DNA from: DATKAS01 sp963733765
GTDB lineage: Bacteria; Actinomycetota; Acidimicrobiia; Acidimicrobiales; DATKAS01
Assembly: GCA_963733765.1 (NCBI GenBank)
Contig: CAVTEI010000005.1
Span: 62,001-126,000 of the forward strand
DNA length: 64,000 nt
Reading direction: 5' to 3'
Shown: positions 17,036 to 24,834 of the stretch, piece after piece
How positions within the stretch are numbered: the first letter of the stretch is position 1
Layout: every line of letters begins with the position of its first letter
Notes under the pieces: generated by a model
What the model saw: the letters and a program-made list of their open reading frames with translations, nothing else
What the model was told of the DNA's origin: nothing
Database searches by the model: none
Program-made: the position numbers and the translations under genes

Positions 17036-17633
17036 ATGCAGACGCTTACTTCAACGCCCGCGTCCATGGACCCGGTGTCAACACCTTGGCCCGTCTCCAT
17101 TCCACAGAAGTACGACCATCGCGCGACGTGGCTGATCGTCGGTGGCGCCGCCCTGACGATCTGGCTCGTCGCCGCGATTTCTCTCTGGCGGGCGAATCCG
17201 GATCCCGCGACTCGAACCGGAAACGTCATCTCGGCAAACGCCGCTGAGCAAAGGCTCACGGCGGCTGCACCCGTGGTGCGTTCGGTGAATGCGGTCGAGC
17301 AGCCGGTGCTCAGCGCGCCGGCGGCCGTGCAGAGCACGAACGCCGCGGAAGGCGCCGTGACCGCCGCGGTCGCTCCGATCCAGAGCACGAACGCCGCGGA
17401 GGGCGCACGTGTCATCACCTCGGCTCCGATCCAGAGCACGAACGCCGCGGAGGGCGCACGTGTCATCACCTCGGCTCCGATCCAGAGCACGAACGCCGCG
17501 AGAGTGCGAACGCCGCGGAGGCGCCGTTTCCGTCGGCTCGGGTGCCGTCCAGAGCACGACCGCTGCGGAGCTCATCCCGCCTCTCGTCGAGCCGACGGTG
17601 CAGTCGGCCAACGCAGCCGAGCAGGGTCTGTAG
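17036..17633 (+). CDS. Membrane-anchored protein with repeated NAAE motif, two frameshifts
   Basis: The N-terminus is cytoplasmic (about 28 residues), followed by one membrane helix (WLIVGGAALTIWLVAAISLW). After that comes a low-complexity region in which SANAAEQ, SVNAVEQ and QSTNAAEG-type units recur at intervals of 10-17 residues. The repeat continues in two other frames (ESANAAEA, then QSTTAAEL and QSANAAEQGL before a TAG at 17631), so two bases seem to be missing near 17500 and 17520. A good AAGGAG ribosome-binding site precedes the ATG. I know no family with this motif. The topology would place the repeats outside the cell. Confidence 0.7.
17372..17503 (+). repeat. 51-bp tandem repeat, about 2.5 copies
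   Basis: Copies begin at 17372, 17423 and 17474 with GCTCCGATCCAGAGCACGAA and are practically identical over the full 51 bases. The third is interrupted after NAA. The period of 51 keeps the reading frame and encodes 17 residues with the QSTNAAEGA unit. The near identity shows recent expansion, and the repeat may also have promoted the indels that follow. Confidence 0.9.
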
Positions 17634-17694
17634 GTAGGACGAGCAGGGACGAGCAGAAGGCGGGGTAGCGGGCCATGGCTCGTACCGTTGGAAG

Positions 17695-18399
17695 ATGCGT
17701 CTCTTCGAGCTCGCGTACACGTGCCGGCTCTTCGGTGAGCTCGTGGGTGTCGACTCAGCGACTTCAGAGCTGGAGTCGGTCACCCGCGGGCACGTCGACC
17801 TCGACGACGAGGCGCACGCGAAGGCGTTGCTCGTCTGGCTCAACAAGTGGGGATGTCGCCAGTTTGCGATCGCGCACCACGGTGAGGCGGGTCGCATGCT
17901 GGCGCAGTGGGGTGATCTTTGGCTGCCGGTCCTCCCGAAGCCGAGCGCATCGCTCTCACAGCTAAAGGTCCGGCAGCTGGAGGTCACCGCGGACGCGTAC
18001 GCGGACGTGAAGGATCGCCAAGCCAGCCAGCGTGTCTTGAAGGACGGCCGCGTCTCGACAGTCACTGTCGGCGCGACGGGTGCAGCCAAGATCCTCCACG
18101 CGGTGCGGCCTCGGGTGCTCCCGCCGTGGGACGACCCGATGCGAGTTGCGCTCGGGCTCGACGGCGACCGTGACGGATACCTGCGGTACCTCCTCGATGT
18201 GCAAGCGCACTGCCGGAGCCTCGAGTCGGAGGCCGAGTCGTTCGGCATTGCCAGACGAGACATCCCCGCCGCGCTCGGGCGGCCCGCATCGAGCCTCCCC
18301 AAGATGATCGACGAGCACTACTGGATCACGCTCACGCGCGGCCACGTGCCGCCGAGCGAGGGAGACCTCACTCGTTGGAACGACTGGGCGCGGCGGTGA
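17695..18399 (+). CDS. Hypothetical protein
   Basis: A 234-residue soluble protein that I do not recognise with confidence. It has an N-terminal helix-rich part (FELAYTCRLFGELVG), a tryptophan-containing segment (WLNKWGCRQFAIAHH, WGDLWLPVLP) and a central ATGAAKILHAVRPRVLPPWD. The last resembles the catalytic-looking region of DUF6308-type proteins, where an LRP..-P-D motif recurs; this similarity is weak. No signal peptide or membrane helix is visible. It stands alone between the NAAE repeat gene and the VOC gene. Confidence 0.6.
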   Translation: MRLFELAYTCRLFGELVGVDSATSELESVTRGHVDLDDEAHAKALLVWLNKWGCRQFAIAHHGEAGRMLAQWGDLWLPVLPKPSASLSQLKVRQLEVTADAYADVKDRQASQRVLKDGRVSTVTVGATGAAKILHAVRPRVLPPWDDPMRVALGLDGDRDGYLRYLLDVQAHCRSLESEAESFGIARRDIPAALGRPASSLPKMIDEHYWITLTRGHVPPSEGDLTRWNDWARR

Positions 18400-18442
18400 G
18401 TCTTGTCTGGACATGTCGGGGCAGGCATGCGACGCTCCGCCA

Positions 18443-19015
18443 ATGACCGAACAGATCCCGAGGCGGTCAACCGCCGTCACACCGCGTGGGGTGAACCACC
18501 TCGTGCTCAACGTCCGAGACATCGAGGAGTCGCATCACTTCTGGAGCGACCTGCTCGGCTTCCAGCAAGTGGGCGAGCTTCATCCGCGCAGCGACGGCAT
18601 CCCGAGCATGACCATGCGCTTCTACAGCGGGGTGGTCGACGATGTGAACCACCACGACATTGCTCTCGTCGAACGTGAGGGCTTGCCCAAACCCCCCGAC
18701 GAGTGGTCGATGTTCGACGGCGTCTCGGCCATCAACCACATCGCCATCACCTATCCCGATCGCGCGTCGTGGCTCGAACAGGTCCAGTTCTTGAAGGAGC
18801 AGGGCGTCAAGATGAACCTGCGCGTCAACCACGGCATGACGCACAGCGTCTACATCAACGACCCCAACGGCTATGGCGTCGAGGTGCTCTACGACCTCCC
18901 GGAGGAGGTGTGGATGAACGACATCGACGGCGCCCTCAACTACGCGCAGGTTCTCCCCGAAGACCAGCTGCTCGTCGACGACACCAACTACCTCACCGAC
19001 TTCACCAAGGCCTGA
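18443..19015 (+). CDS. VOC-family extradiol dioxygenase-like protein
   Basis: The beta-alpha-beta-beta-beta modules of the vicinal oxygen chelate fold are visible: GVNHLVLNVRDIEESHHFWSD with the first metal histidine, then INHIAITYPD with a second histidine, and GYGVEVLYDLPEE with the metal glutamate. The DPNGYGVE motif is typical of catechol-2,3-dioxygenase-like members. The substrate is unknown. I chose the ATG at 18443. The gene's last 28 bases overlap the end of the convergent nuclease/phosphatase gene. Confidence 0.88.
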   Translation: MTEQIPRRSTAVTPRGVNHLVLNVRDIEESHHFWSDLLGFQQVGELHPRSDGIPSMTMRFYSGVVDDVNHHDIALVEREGLPKPPDEWSMFDGVSAINHIAITYPDRASWLEQVQFLKEQGVKMNLRVNHGMTHSVYINDPNGYGVEVLYDLPEEVWMNDIDGALNYAQVLPEDQLLVDDTNYLTDFTKA

Positions 19016-19819
19016 GGTTCGTACTCGAGGTCGACGACGACCGGAGCGTGGTCGGACAGCCGCCCAAGCTCTTCGGAGGTAGCGGACATCGGTGACGGTG
19101 AAGTCCGGCGTGGTCCAGATGGAGTCGAAGCGACGGGGTGTTCCGATGTGCGTCTTGCGCTTGCCCGTGTAGTGGGAGACGGCCAGCGGACCGGCGGGGT
19201 CGAGGTGCGCCGCTCGGCTCGGGTCAGCGGCCAGCCACACGCGGAGGCAGTCCTTCAATTGGTGACGCGGCGATGGGCCCCACAGCTCGTCGTCGCCCGG
19301 ACGACCGTTCAACTTGTGGAAGCCGGTGTGCCAGTGGGTCCGCACAGCGGCGTCGTCGACAGGATCGAGCTTCGGCGTGTTGGCGTCGGCACCGAGGATT
19401 ACAGGTCCCTCCCGCGCGGAGATCCAGTCGGTGACGGATTGCGCCTGCTCGACCTTCTTGATGCCCCAGCTCACGCCCGGCGGCGCGTGGTAGGCGATCA
19501 CGGTGGCTCGCCGCTCACCGCGCTCGACTTCGACAGCGAGGACACGCTCCTCCACTGGAGCGCCGAGGTCGAGTCGACGGCTCGAGAACCTCTCGGTTCC
19601 GCCGACCGCGACCAAGCGTCGCCGCCGACGCTCAGTCGAACCCGCGGGCGGCTCGCTCACGATCATCGATGGGAGCTCCGTCGCGTCCCACAGCGCCCGG
19701 ACCGAGTTCTCGTTGACCTCTTGCAAGACGGCGAGGTCGGGCCGGAGCTCACGGATGAGTCGTCCTTGCTCCGAGCCGACCGAGGTTCGCCAGTTGACGT
19801 TCCACGAGATGACCCGCAC
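18988..19819 (-). CDS. Endonuclease/exonuclease/phosphatase family protein, one frameshift
   Basis: The start MRVISWNVNWR, then LQEVNE, LGADANTP and SIWTTPDF match the order of EEP-superfamily active-site blocks. The final block SDHAPVVVDLEYEP, which carries the catalytic Asp-His pair, appears in a different frame near 19075 and ends with a TAG at 18988. One inserted or deleted base explains the break. The listed open frame runs on as antisense of the VOC gene and is not real there. Substrate (nucleic acid or phosphoester) unknown. Its tail overlaps the VOC gene. Confidence 0.8.
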
Positions 19820-19824
19820 TGGCG

Positions 19825-20235
19825 TTACGAACGCCAGCGCAGGTACAGCAGCGATGCGGCGTACGTGCCGCCGCCCAGTGCGAGCAGCTGGGTGTACGGG
19901 CTGGGGTTCTCACCGCGGAGCACCTCGAAGAGCGTGCAGGCGGTGAGCGCGACGACCCAGACGATGCCGGCTGCGGCCATCGCACGGGTGTTGATCAGCG
20001 CGTCGCGCTCGTCTTCGGTGTCGCCACGGGCCTCGCGGACCGCTTCGAAGCGTCCGCCAAAGGCCAGGAGGGCTGCGGACCCGGCCATGACGGCGAACCA
20101 GGCGAGTCCGCTGCCGATGTCGTCTTGCGTTGCCTCGGCGATCAGGACGACGGTCCCGAGCACGACGAGGATCACAGGCATGAGCCACCGTGAAGCCCTC
20201 GGAGTCACGGCGGGCGGGGTGGTGCGGGTGTTCAT
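19825..20235 (-). CDS. Small integral membrane protein
   Basis: A 136-residue protein with four membrane helices: WLMPVILVVLGTVVLIA, SGLAWFAVMAGSAALLAFG, AGIVWVVALTACTLFEVL and LLALGGGTYAASLLYLRW. A charged linker (EAVREARGDTEDERDALIN) stands between the second and third. The same pattern occurs in membrane proteins encoded directly beside short XRE regulators, which matches the arrangement here: its ATG overlaps the regulator's stop by four bases. No transport or enzymatic function can be assigned. Confidence 0.75.
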   Translation of the reverse strand: MNTRTTPPAVTPRASRWLMPVILVVLGTVVLIAEATQDDIGSGLAWFAVMAGSAALLAFGGRFEAVREARGDTEDERDALINTRAMAAAGIVWVVALTACTLFEVLRGENPSPYTQLLALGGGTYAASLLYLRWRS

Positions 20236-20417
20236 TCGAACATCTCCTCTACTGAACTAGCGAAGAAGCGGGCCAGCGCGATGGCGAGCGGCAACGAGGG
20301 TGTGTAGCGCTCGGCCTCGATCGCATTGATCGTCTGGCGAGACACACCCATCTCGGCGGCCAACTGCTGCTGAGTCAGACCCCGCTCACCGCGAAGGCGC
20401 CGGACCGCGTTCTTCAC
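20232..20417 (-). CDS. Short XRE-type helix-turn-helix regulator
   Basis: A 61-residue protein consisting almost only of a Cro/CI helix-turn-helix: LRGERGLTQQQLAAEMGVSR, QTINAIEAERYTPSLPLA. It ends with SSVEEMFE, a typical ending of the YozG-like group. Such proteins pair with a membrane protein in the same operon, as here. The start is a GTG at 20417, without a strong ribosome-binding site. Two 16-base direct repeats lie just upstream, so autoregulation is likely. Confidence 0.9.
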   Translation of the reverse strand: MKNAVRRLRGERGLTQQQLAAEMGVSRQTINAIEAERYTPSLPLAIALARFFASSVEEMFE

Positions 20418-20421
20418 CTGT

Positions 20422-20462
20422 CAAGTTCGCTTTCCATAACGGATGACAAGTTACCTTTCCAT
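20422..20462. promoter_or_regulatory. Direct-repeat operator upstream of the XRE gene
   Basis: CAAGTT-CG-CTTTCCAT (20422-20437) and CAAGTT-AC-CTTTCCAT (20447-20462) differ only at the two central bases and start 25 bases apart. They lie directly before the XRE start, between it and the divergent MerR-type gene. Direct repeats with this spacing suit a helix-turn-helix dimer. Binding by the XRE protein is inferred. Confidence 0.6.
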
Positions 20463-20515
20463 CCGTGGATTTCCAACCTCCGGCCGTGGTGAAGCTCAAC
20501 TCGGTCACTCCGCGT

Positions 20516-20539
20516 AATAAGCACAGTAATGTGCTTATT
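20516..20539. promoter_or_regulatory. Perfect inverted repeat before the MerR/DUF433 gene
   Basis: AATAAGCACA (20516-20525), four bases GTAA, and TGTGCTTATT (20530-20539) form a perfect palindrome with ten-base arms. It overlaps the first possible start codon at 20529, which argues for the later start at 20565. The most likely binder is the antitoxin/regulator encoded directly downstream, which would repress its own operon. Confidence 0.65.
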
Positions 20540-20564
20540 CGTGCCTACAACGCTGCCGGAACAG

Positions 20565-21182
20565 ATGAGCCCGGCGTGGACAACCGAGCAGGTGCTCCGC
20601 ATCACGGGGGTTACCAAGCGACGGCTCGGGTACTGGCTCGACCGCGGCATCGTCACCGCGGAGATCGACGAGGCCCGGGGACGTGGGCATGTTCGCCTCT
20701 GGTCGTTCTCCAACCTCGTCGAGGTGAAGGTCGCCCTTTGGCTCCGCGACCGAGTGTCCTTGCAGCTCATCGGGAAGATCGTCGAGCGCCTTCGCACGGC
20801 CGGACTCGATCGACCGCTGGCTGAGATTCGCTTTGCAGTCGTCGATACCGGGAAAGTCGGCCGCCCCAACGACGTCGTGGTCCAGCAGTCGGATGGGACG
20901 TGGGAAACGCCCATCGATCGGCAGATTGTCATGGAGGTCGTGCTGCCGCTCCGTCGGTTCGAGGAAGAACTGCGGGAAGCCTCGGAGAGGGATCGCCTGC
21001 GGCGCCGACAGCCTGGAAAGGTGGAAAGGCGGCGCGGAAAGCTTGGATCGGCCGAGGTACTGGCCGGCACCCGAATCCCAGTCGAAGCGATCCGCCGACT
21101 CAGCGAGGCGGGATGGACAACAGACCGCATCATCGAGAACTACCCCGGTATCACGACGCGCGATATCGACGCCGCAGTCTGA
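20565..21182 (+). CDS. MerR-like HTH fused to DUF433, putative antitoxin
   Basis: The first 80 residues form a MerR-type winged helix (VLRITGVTKRRLGYWLDRG, then RLWSFSNLVEVKVALWLRD). A middle linker is rich in Arg, and the last 45 residues are a DUF433 domain (AEVLAGTRIPVEAIRRLSEAG, IIENYPGITTRDIDAA). DUF433 proteins are antitoxins of DUF5615 PIN-like toxins, and the next gene is exactly such a protein, nine bases downstream. The fusion with its own HTH suggests a combined repressor-antitoxin acting on the palindrome at 20516. The start at 20529 is possible but overlaps that palindrome. Confidence 0.85.
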   Translation: MSPAWTTEQVLRITGVTKRRLGYWLDRGIVTAEIDEARGRGHVRLWSFSNLVEVKVALWLRDRVSLQLIGKIVERLRTAGLDRPLAEIRFAVVDTGKVGRPNDVVVQQSDGTWETPIDRQIVMEVVLPLRRFEEELREASERDRLRRRQPGKVERRRGKLGSAEVLAGTRIPVEAIRRLSEAGWTTDRIIENYPGITTRDIDAAV

Positions 21183-21191
21183 GCGGCCGGG

Positions 21192-21530
21192 GTGCGATTC
21201 GTCGTCGATCAATGCGTGCCGGCTGAAGTAGCACGCTGGCTCAGCACGCAAGGCCACCAGGCTTGGACGGCTTTTCAGGCGGGGCTCGACGACGCGCCCG
21301 ATGAAGCGCTGCTCGCCTACGCGTTCGCGATGGGAGCCGCGCTCGTGACGACGAACCGTGACTGCGCATCGCTTGCCCGGCGGATGCGCAGCGCCCCGGT
21401 GGTCTGGCTCCAGGTGCGCGAGGTGGACGCTCTCGACGCCGTGCAACGCGCTCTGGCTTGGGTCGAGAGCAACCGACTCCCGTCAGGGCGGGTGCTGCGA
21501 GTACCGAAGGTCGCGGAGCCAACCCTCTGA
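21192..21530 (+). CDS. DUF5615 PIN-like toxin
   Basis: The protein starts with RFVVDQCVPAEVARWLSTQGH, has LLAYAFAMGAALVTTNRDCAS in the middle, and ends after 112 residues. This is the DUF5615 layout, with an N-terminal aspartate (Asp6) and the TTNRD motif contributing the acidic centre of a PIN-like RNase. The preceding gene provides a DUF433 antitoxin. The two are nine bases apart and form a type II toxin-antitoxin module by family and context; activity itself is not shown. Confidence 0.85.
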   Translation: MRFVVDQCVPAEVARWLSTQGHQAWTAFQAGLDDAPDEALLAYAFAMGAALVTTNRDCASLARRMRSAPVVWLQVREVDALDAVQRALAWVESNRLPSGRVLRVPKVAEPTL

Positions 21531-21550
21531 GCCCAGCGCGATTGGCCTGA

Positions 21551-22453
21551 TCAGGAGGCGGCGGCTCGCTGGAGGCTGCGGAACAGCAACGCTTGATCGC
21601 CCAACCGGTGCCGGAGCTCACGCTCGAGGCCGCCGATCGGGTACAGGTTCTGCGGCGCGCGGGTGTCCTTGTGAGGCTCGGACGCGAAGCGAGGCAGCAC
21701 CGCGCTCGTGACGTTCGCGAGCGCCACCGCGGCGTCGGGCGCCAGGTCAGGTGAGCACTCGCAGCGCACGATCCCTGACCAGGGCGAGCCTTGCGGTCCC
21801 GGCAGGCGCAGGTACCAAGCGTGGCGGCTCCACGTCGAGCCGATCGTGAAGACCGGCGTGCGCTGACCGGCGGCGAGCGTGCCGACGATCGCGTGCAGCT
21901 CCTCGGGCAGATACCGCACCGCGTGGCTCTTGATGAACCCGATGGCACGGTCGATGTGCGCGCGTCCCCGCAACGGTCCATCGATCACGATGAGGTCGGC
22001 GGTGCCCGCACGACTTGCGAGCAGCACCTCGCACTCGGCCATGCGCTCGTGCACTGCGAGCATGAGCCCGGCGATGTCGGAGGAAGGCGCCATGCGGGCC
22101 GGATACTCCGCCTTGGTCGTGACGATGTCGGCGGCTGTCGGCGCGGTGCTGAACATGCCACGCGCGACGGAGATGTCAGTGATCGTGGCCCGGCCGTCGC
22201 ACCGCACCACTCCGGCGGCGTACGACGCGCAGATGCCGGGCTGATCGCCGTCGATCCACACCCGCGCGTCGATCCGGCGCACGCCGTCGACGAACAGGAT
22301 GCAGTCAGCGGCCAGACCCGAGAGCGCATCGACGGGCCGCCACTCCTCTGCGGGCGTCTCGATCTCGGTGACGATCGTGCCCGCAGACTCGGACTCGGCG
22401 AGCTCGACGCTCGTGCCGTACTCGACGTCCCACGGGTCGACGGAGAACTTCAC
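21551..22453 (-). CDS. NurA-like nuclease in the sbcDC operon
   Basis: A 300-residue protein in which LFVDGVRRIDARVW (near residue 53), IVIDGPLRGRAHID (near 150) and GFIKSHAVRYLPEE (near 172) are spaced like the acidic and basic motifs of NurA, an RNase H-fold 5'-3' nuclease. The similarity is my reading of motif order, not a search result. The ATG overlaps the sbcC stop by four bases, so the gene is the last of an sbcD-sbcC operon. This supports a role in DNA end resection. No HerA translocase is present here, which is unusual for a NurA. Confidence 0.55.
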   Translation of the reverse strand: MKFSVDPWDVEYGTSVELAESESAGTIVTEIETPAEEWRPVDALSGLAADCILFVDGVRRIDARVWIDGDQPGICASYAAGVVRCDGRATITDISVARGMFSTAPTAADIVTTKAEYPARMAPSSDIAGLMLAVHERMAECEVLLASRAGTADLIVIDGPLRGRAHIDRAIGFIKSHAVRYLPEELHAIVGTLAAGQRTPVFTIGSTWSRHAWYLRLPGPQGSPWSGIVRCECSPDLAPDAAVALANVTSAVLPRFASEPHKDTRAPQNLYPIGGLERELRHRLGDQALLFRSLQRAAAS

Positions 22454-24834
22454 GTGTCGACTCTCGTCACGGTCGACGTGCGTGGACCCTTCACGACCTC
22501 GTACCGCACGGGCACTCGCTCGGCGAGCTCGCGGACATGGGTGACGATGCCCACCATCCGATCGTCGCTGCCGAGCGTCTCGAGCGCCGAGGCGACCGCG
22601 TCGAGCGAGTCGGCGTCGAGCGTCCCGAACCCTTCGTCGAGGAAGATCGAATCGAGCTTCGCCGCGCCGCCGGCCGCCATCGCGCCGACCTGATCGGCCA
22701 GAGCGAGCGCCAACGCCAGCGACGCCTGGAACGTCTCACCGCCTGACAACGTCTTCGCGGCCCGCCGGTCGTCCGCGTTGCGATGGTCGATCACTTCGAA
22801 CTCGTTGCCCTCGTTCACCGCGAGCGCGTACTGGTTGCCCGAGAGCAGCTCGAGCGTCTCCGATGCGCCGAGGACGAGCCGCTCCAGCGCCTCGTTCACG
22901 AGCCACTTCTCGAACCGGTCCGACTTCAGCAGCAGCGCCATCTCGCGCGCTACCGCGATCTCGTCGCGCACCGCCCCGACGCGCTTCGTGAGCTTCGCCG
23001 ACTCCTTCATGCCCTTCGTGATGCGAGTCTGCTCGGCGGTCGCGTCACGCTCGGCGACCGCGGCGCGTTGGCCGAGCACCGAAAGGCTCGGATCGTCGTC
23101 GGCCTCGACGCCGACCTCCGTGGCCGCGTCGCGCAGGTCGACGAGCATCGCAACCAACTCGACACCGACCGCGTTCGCGCGTTCGGTCTCGGCGTCTCTC
23201 GCCGCCTCGTGTGTGGGCAAGGCGTCCGCCGCCCATGCAACGAGGCTGTCCCACGCCTCGACGAGCTCACCCTCGACGTGGGGAGGCTCGAGTCCCTCGC
23301 TGACCAGTGGATCGCGCTGGGCGGTGCACTGCCGCCGCGCACTCTCCAGCTGTTTGTCGACCTTGGAGCCTGCGTCGCCCGCGCTCCGTTCGGCCTTGAC
23401 TGCGGCGGTGTGCGCCTGACGCGCCGCGTCGGCCGCGGCGCGCGCTGCCCTCGCCTCAGCGAGCTGCGTAGTGAGCACCTCGGTGTCGGGCTTGCCCTTC
23501 ACCCGCTTCTCGAGCGCCGCGCGCTGCCCTACGAGCGCCTCTCGCGCACCGCTCGCCGCAGCGATCGCGTTCTCGGCCTTCGCCACCCGATCCCGGGCGC
23601 GCGTCTCGGCCTTGCGGGCGGCCTCGAGCGCCTTCCTCGCCCGGTCGGCATCGCCGCGGCGGATCGTCGGCTTCTTCGTGACCACCTGCGCGCAGACCGG
23701 ACAGGGTTCGCCGACCACCAGGCGAGCGATGAGCTCGCCTGGCACGTGATCGTGGAGTGCCGCCTCATGCTCCTCCCGCGTCCGCTCAGCCTCGGCCAGC
23801 GCTGCCGCTGCCTCGCTCAGCTCGGGGCTCAAGGCTGCGACCTTGGCGTCGTTCTGCTCGAGCGTGCGGAGGGCGTCCGCGAGGTCTCCATGGGCGTCGA
23901 GGGCGGCCTTGATCTCGGCAGGGTCAGGCAGCGCCGACGCCGCCGCCTCGGCCTCGACCAAGGCACCCGCGGCCGTTTCCTGGGCGGCCGCAGCCTCACG
24001 CTGGACAGCAACCACTCGATCTCGTTCCGCTTGCAACGATCGCACCGGCTGCGGCACACGCACCTCACGGAGGAGCGACACGACGCGGCCCGCGCGCTGC
24101 GCCCCCGCGACCGCTCCTTCCACCGCGGCCTGCAGCTCGGCTGCTCGAGGCTCCGCGTCGCCCAGCTGCTTGCGCAACTCGCGGACAGTGTCGAGCTCCG
24201 TCGTCGCTTCGGCGAGCGCTTCAGGAGTGCAGTCCGCGTACTGCGCGATCATCCGCTCGTCGAGCGCCACCTCGTTCTGCTTCTCGTCGGCGAGCGCGGC
24301 CGCCCGCCGGCGCATCCGTTCGTAGATCGTGAGGTCGAGCAGCTTGACGAGCAGGTCCTGCCGGTCCGACGGCTTGTCGTGGAGGAACTTGGCGAACTCC
24401 CCCTGCGGCAGGATCACGCAGCGGGTGAAATGGTTGAACGGCAGCCCGATGAGCTCGGCGACCGCGCCGTTCATCCCCTTGGCGTCGCCGGCGAGCACCT
24501 CCCCGTCGCACTCGAGCCGCGCCTCCTTCGTGGTCGCACCACCGGTCTTCGTGCGCCGCACGACGCGCGTCGCCACGTACTCCGATCCTCCGAGCTCGAA
24601 CGTGAGGCTGACCCGCGCCTCGTTCGATCCCTGCGTGATCGACGGGGCGACGAGCCGGTCGTCGTCGTAGCGGGGGACGATGCCGTAGAGGGCGAAGCAG
24701 ATGGCGTCGAGCACGCTCGACTTGCCCGACCCCGTCGGCCCTACGAGCGCGAAGAAGTCGGCACCGGTGAAGTCGACGGTCACCGAGTCACGGAACGCCG
24801 TGAATCCCTCGGCGATGAGCGAGACGGGACGCAT
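22450..24834 (-). CDS. sbcC: Exonuclease subunit SbcC (Rad50-like)
   Basis: A 794-residue SMC-like ATPase: Walker A in LVGPTGSGKSS (residues 30-40), the Q-loop in ILPQGEFAKF (141-150), long coiled coils, the zinc hook CPVC at 378-381, the ABC signature LSGGETFQASLALALA and Walker B in SIFLDEGFGTLD. It is shorter than the E. coli protein (about 1048 residues) but usual for actinobacterial SbcC with shorter coils. With SbcD it processes double-strand ends and hairpins. The start ATG overlaps the sbcD stop by one base. Confidence 0.95.
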   Translation of the reverse strand: MRPVSLIAEGFTAFRDSVTVDFTGADFFALVGPTGSGKSSVLDAICFALYGIVPRYDDDRLVAPSITQGSNEARVSLTFELGGSEYVATRVVRRTKTGGATTKEARLECDGEVLAGDAKGMNGAVAELIGLPFNHFTRCVILPQGEFAKFLHDKPSDRQDLLVKLLDLTIYERMRRRAAALADEKQNEVALDERMIAQYADCTPEALAEATTELDTVRELRKQLGDAEPRAAELQAAVEGAVAGAQRAGRVVSLLREVRVPQPVRSLQAERDRVVAVQREAAAAQETAAGALVEAEAAASALPDPAEIKAALDAHGDLADALRTLEQNDAKVAALSPELSEAAAALAEAERTREEHEAALHDHVPGELIARLVVGEPCPVCAQVVTKKPTIRRGDADRARKALEAARKAETRARDRVAKAENAIAAASGAREALVGQRAALEKRVKGKPDTEVLTTQLAEARAARAAADAARQAHTAAVKAERSAGDAGSKVDKQLESARRQCTAQRDPLVSEGLEPPHVEGELVEAWDSLVAWAADALPTHEAARDAETERANAVGVELVAMLVDLRDAATEVGVEADDDPSLSVLGQRAAVAERDATAEQTRITKGMKESAKLTKRVGAVRDEIAVAREMALLLKSDRFEKWLVNEALERLVLGASETLELLSGNQYALAVNEGNEFEVIDHRNADDRRAAKTLSGGETFQASLALALALADQVGAMAAGGAAKLDSIFLDEGFGTLDADSLDAVASALETLGSDDRMVGIVTHVRELAERVPVRYEVVKGPRTSTVTRVDT

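Noticed and set aside
17372..17503. CRISPR-like repeat array
   Set aside because: The copies are adjacent with no spacers, lie in a coding frame, and no cas genes are present.
17078..17611. Repeated RALDRSRGDDTC-like units on the minus strand at the NAAE repeat gene
   Set aside because: These are the reverse strand of the 51-base tandem repeat. The plus strand has the ribosome-binding site, membrane helix and motif.
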